Positions 41,588 to 51,011 of a DNA stretch of 64,000 nucleotides are shown in pieces (position 1 is the first letter of the stretch; each line of letters starts with the position of its first letter). Under the pieces are notes generated by a model that was not told the origin of the DNA, did no database searches, and worked only from the letters and a program-made list of their open reading frames with translations. The stretch comes from Granulicella sibirica (GTDB taxonomy: Bacteria; Acidobacteriota; Terriglobia; Terriglobales; Acidobacteriaceae). Both the position numbers and the translations under genes were made by a program. The stretch covers positions 62,001 to 126,000 of the forward strand of contig NZ_RDSM01000004.1 of assembly GCF_004115155.1 (NCBI RefSeq). The letters are read 5' to 3'.

Positions 41588-42109
41588 ATGCCCATCCGCT
41601 TCGCCAGGCTAGCCTTAATCCTCTTCGTCTCCATCCTTCCCGCCTTCGCCCAATCCCCCCTCACCCTCCTCAGCCGCGACCAGGCCTCCGCCATCCTCCC
41701 CCCAACCGTCTTCTATCGCGGCAAATCCGCTCCCATCCAGGGCCGCAACTCCGCCGGCATCAAGTTCCTCGGAGACCGTCTCGTCCTCGCCACCCTCGTC
41801 GATACCTCCGGGTACAGCACCGCCGTACAGGAAAACTACCAGGCCTACCTCATCACCGAGAATCCTCTGAAGATCGGCGATCAGACCTTGAAGCCCGGAG
41901 CCTACGGCGTCGGCATGATCGCCAACAACCAGTTCATCGTCCTCGACCTCGGAGCCCACGAACTCTTCAAGACTGCCTCCACCCGCGACACCGCCCTGCC
42001 GCGCCCCAACCCCCTCCAGATCCTCCCCGACCCATCGTCCCAGGGAAGCGCACGCCTCTACCTGGGCCGAAACTACGTTACCCTGACCCCCGACCTGACC
42101 GGCCACTAA
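41588..42109 (+). CDS. Small secreted protein of unknown function
   Basis: A 173-residue protein with a clear signal peptide (residues 1-21, ending P-A-F-A-Q). The mature part has beta-rich segments: 'LPPTVFYRGKSAPIQGRNSA', 'LVLATLVDTSGYS', 'NPLKIGDQTLKPGAYGVGMI' and 'FIVLDLGAHELFK'. The 'G-x-x-x-L-x-P-G-x-Y' pattern is like that of DUF2911-type proteins, but this is a weak resemblance and I do not assign it. No catalytic motif or cysteine is seen. It is convergent with the CRTAC1 gene of locus B, 28 bases apart. Codons are strongly C-ending, like the GH13 gene nearby. Confidence 0.8.
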   Translation: MPIRFARLALILFVSILPAFAQSPLTLLSRDQASAILPPTVFYRGKSAPIQGRNSAGIKFLGDRLVLATLVDTSGYSTAVQENYQAYLITENPLKIGDQTLKPGAYGVGMIANNQFIVLDLGAHELFKTASTRDTALPRPNPLQILPDPSSQGSARLYLGRNYVTLTPDLTGH

Positions 42110-42137
42110 TTCTTCGGCCGAGCTTCCCCAAGGCCTT

Positions 42138-43838
42138 TTACTTAGCCCGCGTATAAACAACCGGGCTAAGCTCTCCACCCTGCTTCAACTTATAGAACTT
42201 ATCGCCTGCGACACCACGAAACTGCTGCGTCCCCCCACCCGGCCACGAGACCTCAACGACCTCCGCCACCTTAGCCGCGCCAAGCCCAAAGTGCAGCCGC
42301 AGATCGCTCTGCGAAAGATAACTCCCGCCCGACCGAACCTCCTGCATCTGCGTCACCCCACCCACCGTCACCTTCACCCGAGCATTCAAGGCCAGCCGAT
42401 TCTTCGGAGCCCCCTCCAACTGCAAGCTCATCCAGTGGTGCGCCTGATCCGGCCGTGAAGACAAAATCGTAGGCCCCCCGGTCAAATTCTCCACCACCAG
42501 ATCCAAAGCCCCCCGGTTGAACAAATCCCCGACCGCCATCCCCCGGCTCACCCGCCCCACGCCCAGCGCAGCCTCCGCAGTCTCTTTGAACTTCCCATCC
42601 CGAGTATTCCGAAACAGCACCCCCGGCTCCCGGTAATGAATTCCCAGCTTCGCGTCATCCACCTGTGGATACACATGCCCATTCACCAGCACCAGATCCA
42701 GCCACCCAGAGTTATCGAGATCGACAAACGCATCCCCCCACCCCACATACCGCTCCGTCCCCCGAGCCACCCCGACAGCATGCGACACATCAGTAAAGTT
42801 CATCCCGCCTTCATTTCGATACAGCGCCAAGTACTCATCGCTGAAGTGGCTGACCGCCACGCTCATCCGCCCCTTATTCTCGAAGTCCCCGACGGCAACG
42901 CCCATATTCGCCTGCTCGAGCCCATCCTCGCTGAACGCCACCCCCGCGTCCTGCCCAATCTCCTTGAACCGCCCCCCACCCTCATTCTTGTAGAGATAGT
43001 TCGTCTCCCCATCGTTCGCGACAAACAGATCGATCTTCCCGTCGTTATCAAAGTCCGTCCAGACCGCCCCCATCCCAAAATAATGCTTCTTGTCATCCAC
43101 CCCCGCCGAAGCCCCCACCTCCGTAAACGTCCCATCCCCATTGTTGTGATACAGAGAGTCCCCCGACCCCTTCAGCCCCCGCGGCCCGCACTGTACCGCA
43201 ATCTCGTGATACTGGCACGTCTTCACCGACCCGAACTTCGGCAGATCATTCAAGTCCAGATCCACATAATGCGGCACAAACAGATCCGGAAACCCATCCC
43301 CGTCATAGTCCCCGAACGTCACCCCGGTCGCCCATCCCACATCCTTGGCCAACCCCGACTTAGCCGTCACATCCGTGAACGTCCCATCGCCGTTATTGCG
43401 ATACAGCACCACTCCACCAAAGCAGCTCACCAGTAGATCCTGACGCCCGCTGTTCGTCACATCCGCCACCGCCGCGCCCATCGCCCAGCACGGAGTAGCC
43501 ACCCCCGCCTTCTCCGTCACATCCGTAAACGTCCCATCATGGTTATTCCGATAGAGCGCCCCCCGCGCCTTTTTCCCCGCCAGCGCCATCGCCACATTCG
43601 GAGCATTGGTCAAGTAGATATCCAGCCACCCGTCCCCGTCGTAGTCGATCAGCGCCACCCCACCGCTCATCGACTCGACAATGTATCTCTGCTCCGGGCT
43701 CGAAAGATGTTCGAAGTGAATGCCCGTCGAAGCCGTCACATCCTCGAGCCTCGGCGTCCCCTGCGCCCCACCTTTATCAGCCACCAGACACAGCGCCACC
43801 AGCGAGGCGAGCCTAACGACCCATCTTGCTCCCGGCAT
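42138..43838 (-). CDS. CRTAC1-family FG-GAP / ASPIC-UnbV protein (locus B)
   Basis: A 566-residue exported protein (signal at about residues 1-25, ending K-G-G-A-Q). FG-GAP units with calcium loops are clear ('DYDGDGWLDIYLTNAP', 'DYDGDGFPDLFVPHYV', 'DFDNDGKIDLFVANDG'), followed by ASPIC/UnbV ('NRLALNARVKVTVGG', 'VRSGGSYLSQSDLRLHFGLG', 'SWPGGGTQQF'). It is the same family as the three copies in locus A and closest in layout to the one at 28502-30382. The chosen ATG at 43838 overlaps the upstream TPR gene by 26 bases; the frame is open 36 codons more, without a signal peptide. Confidence 0.88.
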   Translation of the reverse strand: MPGARWVVRLASLVALCLVADKGGAQGTPRLEDVTASTGIHFEHLSSPEQRYIVESMSGGVALIDYDGDGWLDIYLTNAPNVAMALAGKKARGALYRNNHDGTFTDVTEKAGVATPCWAMGAAVADVTNSGRQDLLVSCFGGVVLYRNNGDGTFTDVTAKSGLAKDVGWATGVTFGDYDGDGFPDLFVPHYVDLDLNDLPKFGSVKTCQYHEIAVQCGPRGLKGSGDSLYHNNGDGTFTEVGASAGVDDKKHYFGMGAVWTDFDNDGKIDLFVANDGETNYLYKNEGGGRFKEIGQDAGVAFSEDGLEQANMGVAVGDFENKGRMSVAVSHFSDEYLALYRNEGGMNFTDVSHAVGVARGTERYVGWGDAFVDLDNSGWLDLVLVNGHVYPQVDDAKLGIHYREPGVLFRNTRDGKFKETAEAALGVGRVSRGMAVGDLFNRGALDLVVENLTGGPTILSSRPDQAHHWMSLQLEGAPKNRLALNARVKVTVGGVTQMQEVRSGGSYLSQSDLRLHFGLGAAKVAEVVEVSWPGGGTQQFRGVAGDKFYKLKQGGELSPVVYTRAK

Positions 43839-45027
43839 CGTCCCCCGCCCCATGCGGCGACTGAATCCGCATCGCCCCATACACCTCACGCATTCCATCC
43901 TTGATTCCTTTGTATTTCTGATACTCCGCCAGCTCCCGCTTCGCATCCTCCGGCCTGTGCATCTTCCGGTAAAGCGCGCTCAGCCGAAAGTGCGCCAGCA
44001 TGTTGGACGGGTCCGCTTCAAGAACGTGCAGCAAGTACGGCAGCGCCTTCTCATTCTCATTCTTCTCGCTGTAAGCCCGAGCCAGCCCGATCGCCGCATC
44101 CGCATTCCCGGGCTGCTCCTTTAGGGCCTGCTCATACAGCCCAGCCGCCCCATCCAGGTCACCCCGATCCGCCCGGATATCTCCAAGCCGCACAGTCGCC
44201 TGCACCTCGTGCGGATTCCGTTGAAGCGCCGCCTCATACTCCTTCTCCGCCGCCGCCTTATCCGCCTCGTTATCCGAGCCGTGCAGCGCCTCGGCCAACT
44301 CAAAGTGAACCCCAGGCAAACTCGGATCCTTCGCGATCGCCCTGCGAAAGGCCGCGATAGCTCCCGGCAGGTCCCGAATCCGTTCCAACTCATGCGCGAT
44401 CGCCTGCTGCATCTGCGCCGACTGCGGAGCCGCCAGCGACAAACTCAGCAGCGACTCACCCGCCAGATCACTATGGATCCGATATGACACATACAGCAAC
44501 TCCGCGTCCGTCGGAGCCGCCTCCAACAGCTTCGCCGCGGTCGCCGCCGCCGCCCCAAGATCCTGCTGCGCCGTCTCCACCTCGATCAGCGTCAGCCCAA
44601 CCTCTTTCCGAAAGGCAGCATCCGTCAGCCCTCCAACCACGGCCGACAGATCCCCTCGCGCCCCATCCAGCTTCCCAAGCTGGTACTCGCACAATCCAAG
44701 CAGCGCCTGGATCCGAGTCAGGTCTGGCTTCATCTGCACCGCAGCGCGCAGATGCTCCTCCGCCTCGGCGTATCTCCCCTGAAAATAAAGCAGAACCCCG
44801 AGGTTAGCGCGGGCCTCCACATTCTCAGGCTGGGCCGCCACCAGCGCCGCAAACTCCGGGATCGCCTTCACCGGGTCCTTCGCCTTCAAAAACTCATTCG
44901 CCCGCCGCGCATGGTCCTGCGGAGATACAGGAGCACCCGCCGCCGACTGCGCCAACGCATTGCCCAAACCAGACGACATCAGCAAAAGCAAAACACCCGA
45001 GAGCACACATCGTGAACGTAGAACCAT
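43813..45027 (-). CDS. Exported TPR-repeat protein (locus B)
   Basis: A 404-residue protein with a signal peptide (residues 1-26, ending G-N-A-L-A-Q) and TPR units throughout: 'ARRANEFLKAKDPVKAIPEF', 'ARANLGVLLYFQGRYAEAEE', 'IQALLGLCEYQLGKLDGARG' and 'LARAYSEKNENEKALPYLLH'. It is the counterpart of the locus A TPR protein. A periplasmic scaffold role with the coupled CRTAC1 protein is inferred from the overlap of the two genes in both loci. It is separated from the receptor gene by 206 bases that contain a terminator. Confidence 0.88.
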   Translation of the reverse strand: MVLRSRCVLSGVLLLLMSSGLGNALAQSAAGAPVSPQDHARRANEFLKAKDPVKAIPEFAALVAAQPENVEARANLGVLLYFQGRYAEAEEHLRAAVQMKPDLTRIQALLGLCEYQLGKLDGARGDLSAVVGGLTDAAFRKEVGLTLIEVETAQQDLGAAAATAAKLLEAAPTDAELLYVSYRIHSDLAGESLLSLSLAAPQSAQMQQAIAHELERIRDLPGAIAAFRRAIAKDPSLPGVHFELAEALHGSDNEADKAAAEKEYEAALQRNPHEVQATVRLGDIRADRGDLDGAAGLYEQALKEQPGNADAAIGLARAYSEKNENEKALPYLLHVLEADPSNMLAHFRLSALYRKMHRPEDAKRELAEYQKYKGIKDGMREVYGAMRIQSPHGAGDDAGSKMGR

Positions 45028-45182
45028 GAGAACCGTAAAAGACCTTCAAGTGCGAGATACAGACTACGGATGCGTCAGGAACGCCCGTCGTGTTAAGGGC
45101 ACGCCTTCAGGCGAGCCACCCATGCGGCAAGAGGCAAAGTGGCTTCAGCCGCCAATGCACACTTCCAACCCGCCACCCATCT

Positions 45183-45225
45183 TAAAAGGATAAGGGCGAC
45201 GACGGCCGCAAAGCCACCGTCGCCC
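45183..45225 (-). terminator. Probable terminator after TonB-dependent receptor B
   Basis: GGGCGACG (45194-45201) pairs with CGTCGCCC (45218-45225). In the minus-strand direction the stem is followed by TTATCCTTTTAAG, an interrupted U-tract. It lies just after the receptor stop at 45234, in the same place as the terminator of locus A, so both receptors seem to be transcribed apart from their TPR/CRTAC1 genes. Confidence 0.65.
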
Positions 45226-45233
45226 CGAGGTTA

Positions 45234-48200
45234 TCAGAACGAGAAGCGTCCGCCCAGTTGCAGGTTTCTGCCGTTGTTCTGCGTCGACGTGATCGTGCCG
45301 GCAGCACCCGTCCCAAGCGACGTTCCGGGGTTGCTGAAGTTGGCATGGTTGAGTGCATTGGTCGCATCCACACGAAGCTGGAACTTGTACCGCTCCGCCC
45401 ACAGGTTGAACGTCTTACCTGCAGAAAGGTCGAAGTTCTCAAGCCCAGGCCCGTAGATACTGTTTCTCTGCATATTGCCGAAGGTACCGTTCGTCGGGAT
45501 CGAGAATCCTGCTCCCGCAACCTGGTTCGTCGCCGTGCTGTACGCCGGGTTGAACCACTGGGCCAGCGTCTTCGCACCGCGCGTGCTGCCTACGATGTTC
45601 GGATACAGGTTGCCCGACGTGTAAGACTGACCCAATGTGCTCGGCACCGTCACCGTGATCGGGTTACCCGTCTGCAGCGCATAGGTGGACGAGACATTCC
45701 AACCGCCCACGATCTCATCCTGGAACTTGCTCTTGTTCAGGAACATCTTTCCCGATCCGAACGGCAGGAGGAAGATCGCATTTCCCTTGAACGCGTGTCG
45801 GGTATCAAAGTTCGATGGCCCATAGTTCGTGGAAGGATCGTAAGCGTTCTGGTAGGTCTGCGTACCACCACGGCTGCCCCACGCCGACGAGTCGAACTCG
45901 CTCAGGAATTTCGACCAGACGTAGCTGCTCGAAATCGAGAACGTGTTCGTCAGGCGCTTGCTGAAGGTAAGCTGCAGTGAGTTATAGTTCGCCGTCGCAT
46001 TGTTCGTACTCCCCGTGACGTTGTTGTACTGCGTGAACGGCCGGAACTGCTGATCGACCACCGCCATCTTGCCCACAGGCACCTGGTTGATATCGACGTT
46101 GTAGTTCAGGTTCATCGACTTGCTGCCGACATAGGCGATCGTCGCAGCCATATTCGCACCGATCTGCTTCTCGATCGTGCCGTTGTACTGCTGGATCTTT
46201 GCGACCGGGGTGTTCTGCTGGTTATACGAAACACCCTGCCCATTGAACGCGGAGTTCGTCGTGCCGGCAGGAATATAGAGGAACTGCGGATTCGTTCCAG
46301 ACAGGGAGCCAAGAACTTTCAGACCGTTCGTCGTATCACTCAAAGATCCCTGCGAGCCAAACGCCGATCCTTCGCCGCTTCCGTAGGTATCGAGGCTCCA
46401 GAGATACGCATACAAGCCGTATCCGCCGCGAACGACGAGGTCCGGGCGAACCTGGTACGCGAAACCAACACGCGGCAGGAAGGTGGTGTAGACATTGTTC
46501 TGCAACTGGTGGCGCCCATGATCGCCATTCGCCGCATACCACATCGCACCCGGAGTGTTGGTCAGCGCATTCGTGATGAGCGGGTCGAACGTTCTCTGGT
46601 TGTTCTTTGCATCCTTCCAGCCTTCCATGATCTGATACCGCAGACCAAGATTGATCGTCAGGTTCGACTTGATCTTCCAGTCATCCTGCACGAACATCTG
46701 CGGAGCCTTCTGCCGGCCCGCGAACTCAGGCGTCACGCCCGCCGACCAGTTCTGGATATCACCCAGAAGGAAGTCAGCATACGCATTGCCCGAAGAAGCA
46801 ACCTGCCCCTTCTGCACGCAGTACGTGCACTGCGAGTATGTGCCGGTAAAGCCGGTCGTCGCACCGTTTACATTGCCCCAGGCCGTCGAGTTGTCCTCGA
46901 AAACCAGGTACTCCCCGCCGAAGTGCAGCACATGGTTTCCACGGATTAACGTCACGATGTCCGAAGGATCGAAGTTATGCTCCTTGTACACCGCCGTCGT
47001 ACCCGCGCTCAGTCCCTGGTAGCTGCTGATGTTCACCGTCGGGAAAATATCGGCGTGCGAAAACTGGAGACCAAGTGCCGCCGGAATGCCCTTGCCCGCG
47101 GTCTGCGTCGCGAAGAAGTTCAACTGGTTCGTGTAACCCATGCGCAGTTCGTTGATGAACGTCGGGCTGATGTTCCACACGTCGGTGATCTGTGAGTTGT
47201 AGCTGTCGACGTCGCCCACATAGCAGTTGATCGGGCATCCGAGCGAGCCAGGATAAAACGCCGGGTTATCACGCTTCGTCACCGATGCCGTCAAACGGTT
47301 GGTCGGAGAGAACTGGTAGTCGAACCGGCCAAAGTACTTCTTGAACGGCTGCGATCCACGGATGTTGTAGTAGTAGTTGTTGCTTGTAATCCCCGTCTTC
47401 GGATCCACGGTTCCCGCCACGTTTGGCGCCGGATAGTAAGCCTGCGCTTTCGCCGCGACCGGATCGATATTCGTGATCTTGTTGTTCGCGAACTGCGTGC
47501 GGTTGAGATACGTCTTGCCATCCGTCCCTGTCGCCTGCGTCGTTGTCGTGGGATCGTAGATCGGCGAAAGCCCCGTGAAGTCGCCATTGCGCATCGCGGC
47601 GGTCGGAACCGTGTTGAACCCGACCGAAGCGCTCAGGTTGATCACCTGGTCGTAGTTGAAATAAAAGAACGCCTTGTCCTTCAGCACCGGCCCGCTCACC
47701 GATCCGCCGAAGTTATGAAACCGCGTGTAAGGCGCCGACTTCTGAAAGTAGCTGCGCGCATTCAGATAATCGTTCTGCGCATACTCATACAACGACCCAT
47801 GCCACTGGTTCGATCCGCCCTTGCTGATCTGGTTGAACACCGCACCGCCGATGCCATACTGCGCCGAGAACGCCGACGTGCTGATCTGCACCTCCTGCAG
47901 CGTCTCGAACACCGAAACGTCCGCGTTACCCGAGTGCGACAACGCCGACGAAGCACCGTCATTCAGCACCGCGTTGTAAGGAAGGTTCCCGTTTACCGAG
48001 AGCGCCTGCCCCGTCGCGCCATACTGGCTCGTGCCCGTAGCGCCCGGAATCAGTTTCACGAAGTTCTGCCAGTCCTGACCCTGGTTCGGAAGGTTCTGCA
48101 TCTCCTTCGCCACCAGCGTCGTCGACTGCTCGCCCGTCTCCGTCTTGATCAGCGGAACGTCGGTGTTGACCACGATCTCCTGCGTCACCCCGCCCGTCTT

Positions 48201-48545
48201 CATCGCCGCGTCGATCTGAATCGTGCCCACATTCAGCGTCACCGACGACCGGATGAACTGGCTGAAGCCTTCCTTAGTAAACGTAACTTTGTAAGTGCCC
48301 GTGACAATCGGCCCAGAGTCGTACAGGCCCGCCGAGTTGGTCGTGAGCTCCTTCGTGACGCCCTTCTCAATATCGAGAATGGTCACTTTGACATCCGGTA
48401 TCACCGCGCCGGTCGCGTCCGTCGCCGTGCCGCGGATATCACCGGAGTTTGTGTTTTGCGCCCTTGCAGCCGGGCCTGCCAGTGAAAAGGCGAGCGCGGC
48501 CAACGTCAGAAATGCCAGCAATAAGCGTGTAGTGTCTCTCTTCAT
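45234..48545 (-). CDS. Oar-like TonB-dependent receptor (locus B)
   Basis: A 1103-residue outer-membrane receptor. A signal peptide (ending A-A-R-A-Q) is followed by a carboxypeptidase-regulatory-like domain ('GTATDATGAVIPDVKVTILD', 'IVTGTYKVTFTKEGFSQFIR'), a plug ('QSTTLVAKEMQNLPNQGQDW', 'FETLQEVQISTSAFSAQYG') and a barrel ending 'RNLQLGGRFSF' with terminal Phe. It is paralogous in layout to receptor A but clearly divergent. The import substrate is unknown. GGAGG lies four bases before the ATG. A LacI gene directly upstream on the same strand and an operator-like site between promoter and start suggest control by that LacI protein. Confidence 0.93.
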   Translation of the reverse strand: MKRDTTRLLLAFLTLAALAFSLAGPAARAQNTNSGDIRGTATDATGAVIPDVKVTILDIEKGVTKELTTNSAGLYDSGPIVTGTYKVTFTKEGFSQFIRSSVTLNVGTIQIDAAMKTGGVTQEIVVNTDVPLIKTETGEQSTTLVAKEMQNLPNQGQDWQNFVKLIPGATGTSQYGATGQALSVNGNLPYNAVLNDGASSALSHSGNADVSVFETLQEVQISTSAFSAQYGIGGAVFNQISKGGSNQWHGSLYEYAQNDYLNARSYFQKSAPYTRFHNFGGSVSGPVLKDKAFFYFNYDQVINLSASVGFNTVPTAAMRNGDFTGLSPIYDPTTTTQATGTDGKTYLNRTQFANNKITNIDPVAAKAQAYYPAPNVAGTVDPKTGITSNNYYYNIRGSQPFKKYFGRFDYQFSPTNRLTASVTKRDNPAFYPGSLGCPINCYVGDVDSYNSQITDVWNISPTFINELRMGYTNQLNFFATQTAGKGIPAALGLQFSHADIFPTVNISSYQGLSAGTTAVYKEHNFDPSDIVTLIRGNHVLHFGGEYLVFEDNSTAWGNVNGATTGFTGTYSQCTYCVQKGQVASSGNAYADFLLGDIQNWSAGVTPEFAGRQKAPQMFVQDDWKIKSNLTINLGLRYQIMEGWKDAKNNQRTFDPLITNALTNTPGAMWYAANGDHGRHQLQNNVYTTFLPRVGFAYQVRPDLVVRGGYGLYAYLWSLDTYGSGEGSAFGSQGSLSDTTNGLKVLGSLSGTNPQFLYIPAGTTNSAFNGQGVSYNQQNTPVAKIQQYNGTIEKQIGANMAATIAYVGSKSMNLNYNVDINQVPVGKMAVVDQQFRPFTQYNNVTGSTNNATANYNSLQLTFSKRLTNTFSISSSYVWSKFLSEFDSSAWGSRGGTQTYQNAYDPSTNYGPSNFDTRHAFKGNAIFLLPFGSGKMFLNKSKFQDEIVGGWNVSSTYALQTGNPITVTVPSTLGQSYTSGNLYPNIVGSTRGAKTLAQWFNPAYSTATNQVAGAGFSIPTNGTFGNMQRNSIYGPGLENFDLSAGKTFNLWAERYKFQLRVDATNALNHANFSNPGTSLGTGAAGTITSTQNNGRNLQLGGRFSF

Positions 48546-48589
48546 ACTGCCTCCGAAGTGCTTCAAGACCGCAGGTGGTCTAACCAAGT

Positions 48590-48599
48590 CAAACGCTTG
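48590..48599. promoter_or_regulatory. Candidate LacI operator in the leader of receptor B
   Basis: CAAACGCTTG is a 10-base near-palindrome (one symmetric pair mismatched) with central CG, in the LacI/GalR operator style. It lies downstream of the receptor B promoter and 45 bases before the start codon, a normal repressor position. A second AAACGTT-type site occurs at about 48713-48719. The LacI gene starts upstream on the same strand. Confidence 0.45.
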
Positions 48600-48628
48600 T
48601 CTAGAAGAGTATCCTGAGGTCGGGCACC

Positions 48629-48658
48629 ATTCAATCCCTCAGCGGCAAACACTGTCAA
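48629..48658 (-). promoter_or_regulatory. Candidate promoter of TonB-dependent receptor B
   Basis: On the minus strand, TTGACA (48658-48653) and TTGAAT (48634-48629) are separated by 18 bases. The 13-mer around the -35 box (48649-48661) is identical to the one before receptor A. The exact match, equal spacing and matching position are better evidence than the -10 box (four of six). Confidence 0.55.
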
Positions 48659-48754
48659 GCCTTTTTTCTCGGAAATAGTCCGAATTACTCTTTTTCTTTG
48701 AACAAGATACGAGGAAACGTTATCTTTGCCTGCTTAATCGCGACCGGCCTCAGG

Positions 48755-49882
48755 TCAGCGCAACGCGCGTCTCCGCGCTTTTCGCCCACCCCCACCCACC
48801 ACCTCGCTCACCGGTCCGGTCGACTCCCGCGCGATCAGCTCAGGCTCCACCTGCATCAGATCCTCCGTCGGCATCCCTGCAAGCTTCGCCAGCAACGTTT
48901 GCGCCGCGATCTCTCCCATCTTCTGCAGCGGCTGACGGATCGTCGTCAAACTCGGAACGTGGTACGCCGCCGACTGCACATCGTCATACCCGATCACCGA
49001 CACATCCTCAGGAATCCGCAGCCCCGCATCGCTCAGCGCCCGGATCACCCCCATCGCGCTCACGTCGTTGAAGCACACCACCGCCGTAAACCGTGTTCCC
49101 GCCTCCAGGATCTTCTTGATCCCCGGATACCCAATCTCCGGCGAGTGCGAGTCCTGCTCCAGCCGGATCACCCGTTCCTCATCCACCGATAGTCCAAGCG
49201 TCTCCGCAACCGCGAGCGTGGCCGCCCATCGGACCTCTGTATCCGCGCTGAACGGCTGTCCACGCATGTAAACGATATCCCGGTGCCCTAGATCGTACAG
49301 ATGCCCAAGCGCCAGCCTCGCTCCCAGGGCGCTATCAAGAATCACATTCGACACTCCTGGCAGCTCCGAGCGTCCCGCCACCAGCACCGTCGGCAGCATG
49401 GGGCTCTCCTCCAGGTGGGTATCGATTGCCAGGATTCCCTCCACTCCGCGCGCCTCCAGCAACTCCGGATACGCGCGCACCAGTTCCGACCGATGCCGGT
49501 GGTGAACCGTGAAGTAGAAGTACCCCTCCCGGATCAGCAACTCGCCCGCCCCGCTGATCACCTGCGAGTGATACCCCTCGCCCAGCTCCGGCAGCATGAT
49601 CCCGATCGTGTTGACCCGTTTTCCCTGCAGCTTCCGCGCGATCAGACTCGGCTGGTAGTTGAACTCCCGTGCCGCCGCCCGCACCCGTTCCCGCGTTGCC
49701 TCCGGAATCGACCGTCCCGGAACGTTATTCAGCACCAGGGAAATTGTCGACGGGCTCAGCCCAAGATGCGCCGCCAGCATCTTCAGGTTCGGTCGCAGCG
49801 CTCCACCCGAGGGAGTTGTCGTCTCGCCGGTCTCCGGCGAGCCAGTCTTCAAAGATGCGTGGGAAGGGGGCGTTTTGGCCAT
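48755..49882 (-). CDS. LacI-family transcriptional regulator (locus B)
   Basis: A 375-residue regulator. The LacI helix-turn-helix begins about residue 32: 'LKMLAAHLGLSPSTISLVLN', with hinge-helix-like 'QPSLIARKLQGKRVNTIGIM'. The periplasmic-binding-like effector domain follows ('GVEGILAIDTHLEESPMLPT', 'ALGHLYDLGHRDIVYMRGQP', 'DVSVIGYDDVQSAAYHVPSL'). The C-terminus is basic (G-R-K-A-R-R-R). It ends 209 bases before receptor B, which it probably controls in response to a sugar taken up by that system. ATG 49882 is preferred; an ATG five codons upstream is also possible. Confidence 0.92.
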   Translation of the reverse strand: MAKTPPSHASLKTGSPETGETTTPSGGALRPNLKMLAAHLGLSPSTISLVLNNVPGRSIPEATRERVRAAAREFNYQPSLIARKLQGKRVNTIGIMLPELGEGYHSQVISGAGELLIREGYFYFTVHHRHRSELVRAYPELLEARGVEGILAIDTHLEESPMLPTVLVAGRSELPGVSNVILDSALGARLALGHLYDLGHRDIVYMRGQPFSADTEVRWAATLAVAETLGLSVDEERVIRLEQDSHSPEIGYPGIKKILEAGTRFTAVVCFNDVSAMGVIRALSDAGLRIPEDVSVIGYDDVQSAAYHVPSLTTIRQPLQKMGEIAAQTLLAKLAGMPTEDLMQVEPELIARESTGPVSEVVGGGGRKARRRALR

Positions 49883-50243
49883 GAAAGAAAGTATCAAGAG
49901 TCGAGCATCGAGAGCTCTCTCAACGCCGCTTCGCCTGAGTGTACCCGAACATCAGCCGAACGCTCTTGGCGATGCAATCGAGGAACCAACCCAGTAGCGC
50001 CAGCCTCGCCGCCCGCGGAGACTTCGTCCCTTCCCCGTCCGATCTCTTATTCTGTTCAGCCAGTCAAAACGCAGCGGAGCTCGCGTCGAAAAATTTGCTT
50101 ATTTTGCTTATGTCGTACAGCGTAAGGAGGGAGAACCGTCGAGTTCGCCATCATCTCTGGCCCTTGCGGCGGCCCCCAGGCCGACGCCGTGACCCGTCTG
50201 CAAGTGCCCGAACCGAAGGCCACCCATTAGCCGCCTGCGACGG
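49883..50243. other. Gene-free region upstream of the LacI regulator
   Basis: I see no supported gene in these 361 bases. A short frame starting at 50111 (45 codons, Arg-rich) lacks a ribosome-binding site and coding character. AAGGAGGGAG at 50125-50134 looks like a strong ribosome-binding site but no start codon follows at the right distance. Confidence 0.5.
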
Positions 50244-50429
50244 TTAGTTCGCTCGTCGGAATTGCGCTGCGCGCCGCATAGCTTCAGGATTGCAGACGTG
50301 TTTCTGCTCAGGGGCCTTTAGATCCGTCTCCTGATAGGAGCTCGTAACGGTCGTGAAACAGCGGGCGCAGATAGAGTCCATCTGCCCGTCCGGATGAGTC
50401 CGATGGACATATCGTGCAGGGTCGTTCAT
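50244..50429 (-). CDS. Small conserved-looking protein with Cys/His pairs
   Basis: A 61-residue protein, 'MNDPARYVHRTHPDGQMDSI', then 'CARCFTTV' and 'EQKHVCNPE'. C-x-x-C followed by H-x-C at about 24 residues suggests one small zinc-binding site. I recall many short acidobacterial proteins with 'HRTHPDG.. DSIC.RCF.T', which supports it as real. Function is unknown. It stands alone between gene-free stretches. Confidence 0.65.
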   Translation of the reverse strand: MNDPARYVHRTHPDGQMDSICARCFTTVTSSYQETDLKAPEQKHVCNPEAMRRAAQFRRAN

Positions 50430-50699
50430 GAGGCGGAGTGTACGCCTCTATGTGCTCCATCACACAAAGAAAGGATTCCCTTGATTTATGCCCATTTAGG
50501 CTAATTTCTGGCCCGCTTTATAAGTAGCCGACCTTACTTTGCAACACGGCAAGCGCTCGCGTCCTCCCGAGCCTTGCATTCCCGGAATGGATTGATTTTC
50601 GCGTTCCTGAAGGCTCGCAACGTCTGCATTTACCAAAATAGGCCGGTACACCTGCCGCGCCGTGAGGCGGTAAGGCCGATCTATGAAAAGATTACGTGC

Positions 50700-51011
50700 A
50701 TGAAGCACTCTGCGTGGGTCCTCGGCGGCATCCTGTTGCTCCTCGGAGGCTGCCGGAAAGCGGACAATCTGCAGGTCACGCTCTCTCCTGGGTACACGGG
50801 GAAAGTTGATATCTCCTGTGCCTCGACATCCAGTACAGTAGCCAATATCACCGTAGATCCCCAGGGCCGCGCAATCGATGCCGTCTGTCCGCGACATCCC
50901 GCCGAACTGATCGTCCTGCGCGATGCGAAACGAATCGAGCTGGACGGTCCACCCGATTGGCTCGCGACTGGCGACGGTATTCCGGTCGCCATCCGGTTTT
51001 CTCTTCACTGA
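50700..51011 (+). CDS. Putative small lipoprotein
   Basis: A 103-residue protein starting 'MKHSAWVLGGILLLLGGCRK', a lipoprotein signal with L-G-G-C (Cys18 to be lipidated). The mature part is beta-rich, with 'VTLSPGYTGKVDISCASTSS' and 'LIVLRDAKRIELDGPPDWLA'. It has two further cysteines that may pair. No family is recognised. The start is at the ATG where the signal begins; the frame is open 42 codons further. Confidence 0.65.
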   Translation: MKHSAWVLGGILLLLGGCRKADNLQVTLSPGYTGKVDISCASTSSTVANITVDPQGRAIDAVCPRHPAELIVLRDAKRIELDGPPDWLATGDGIPVAIRFSLH

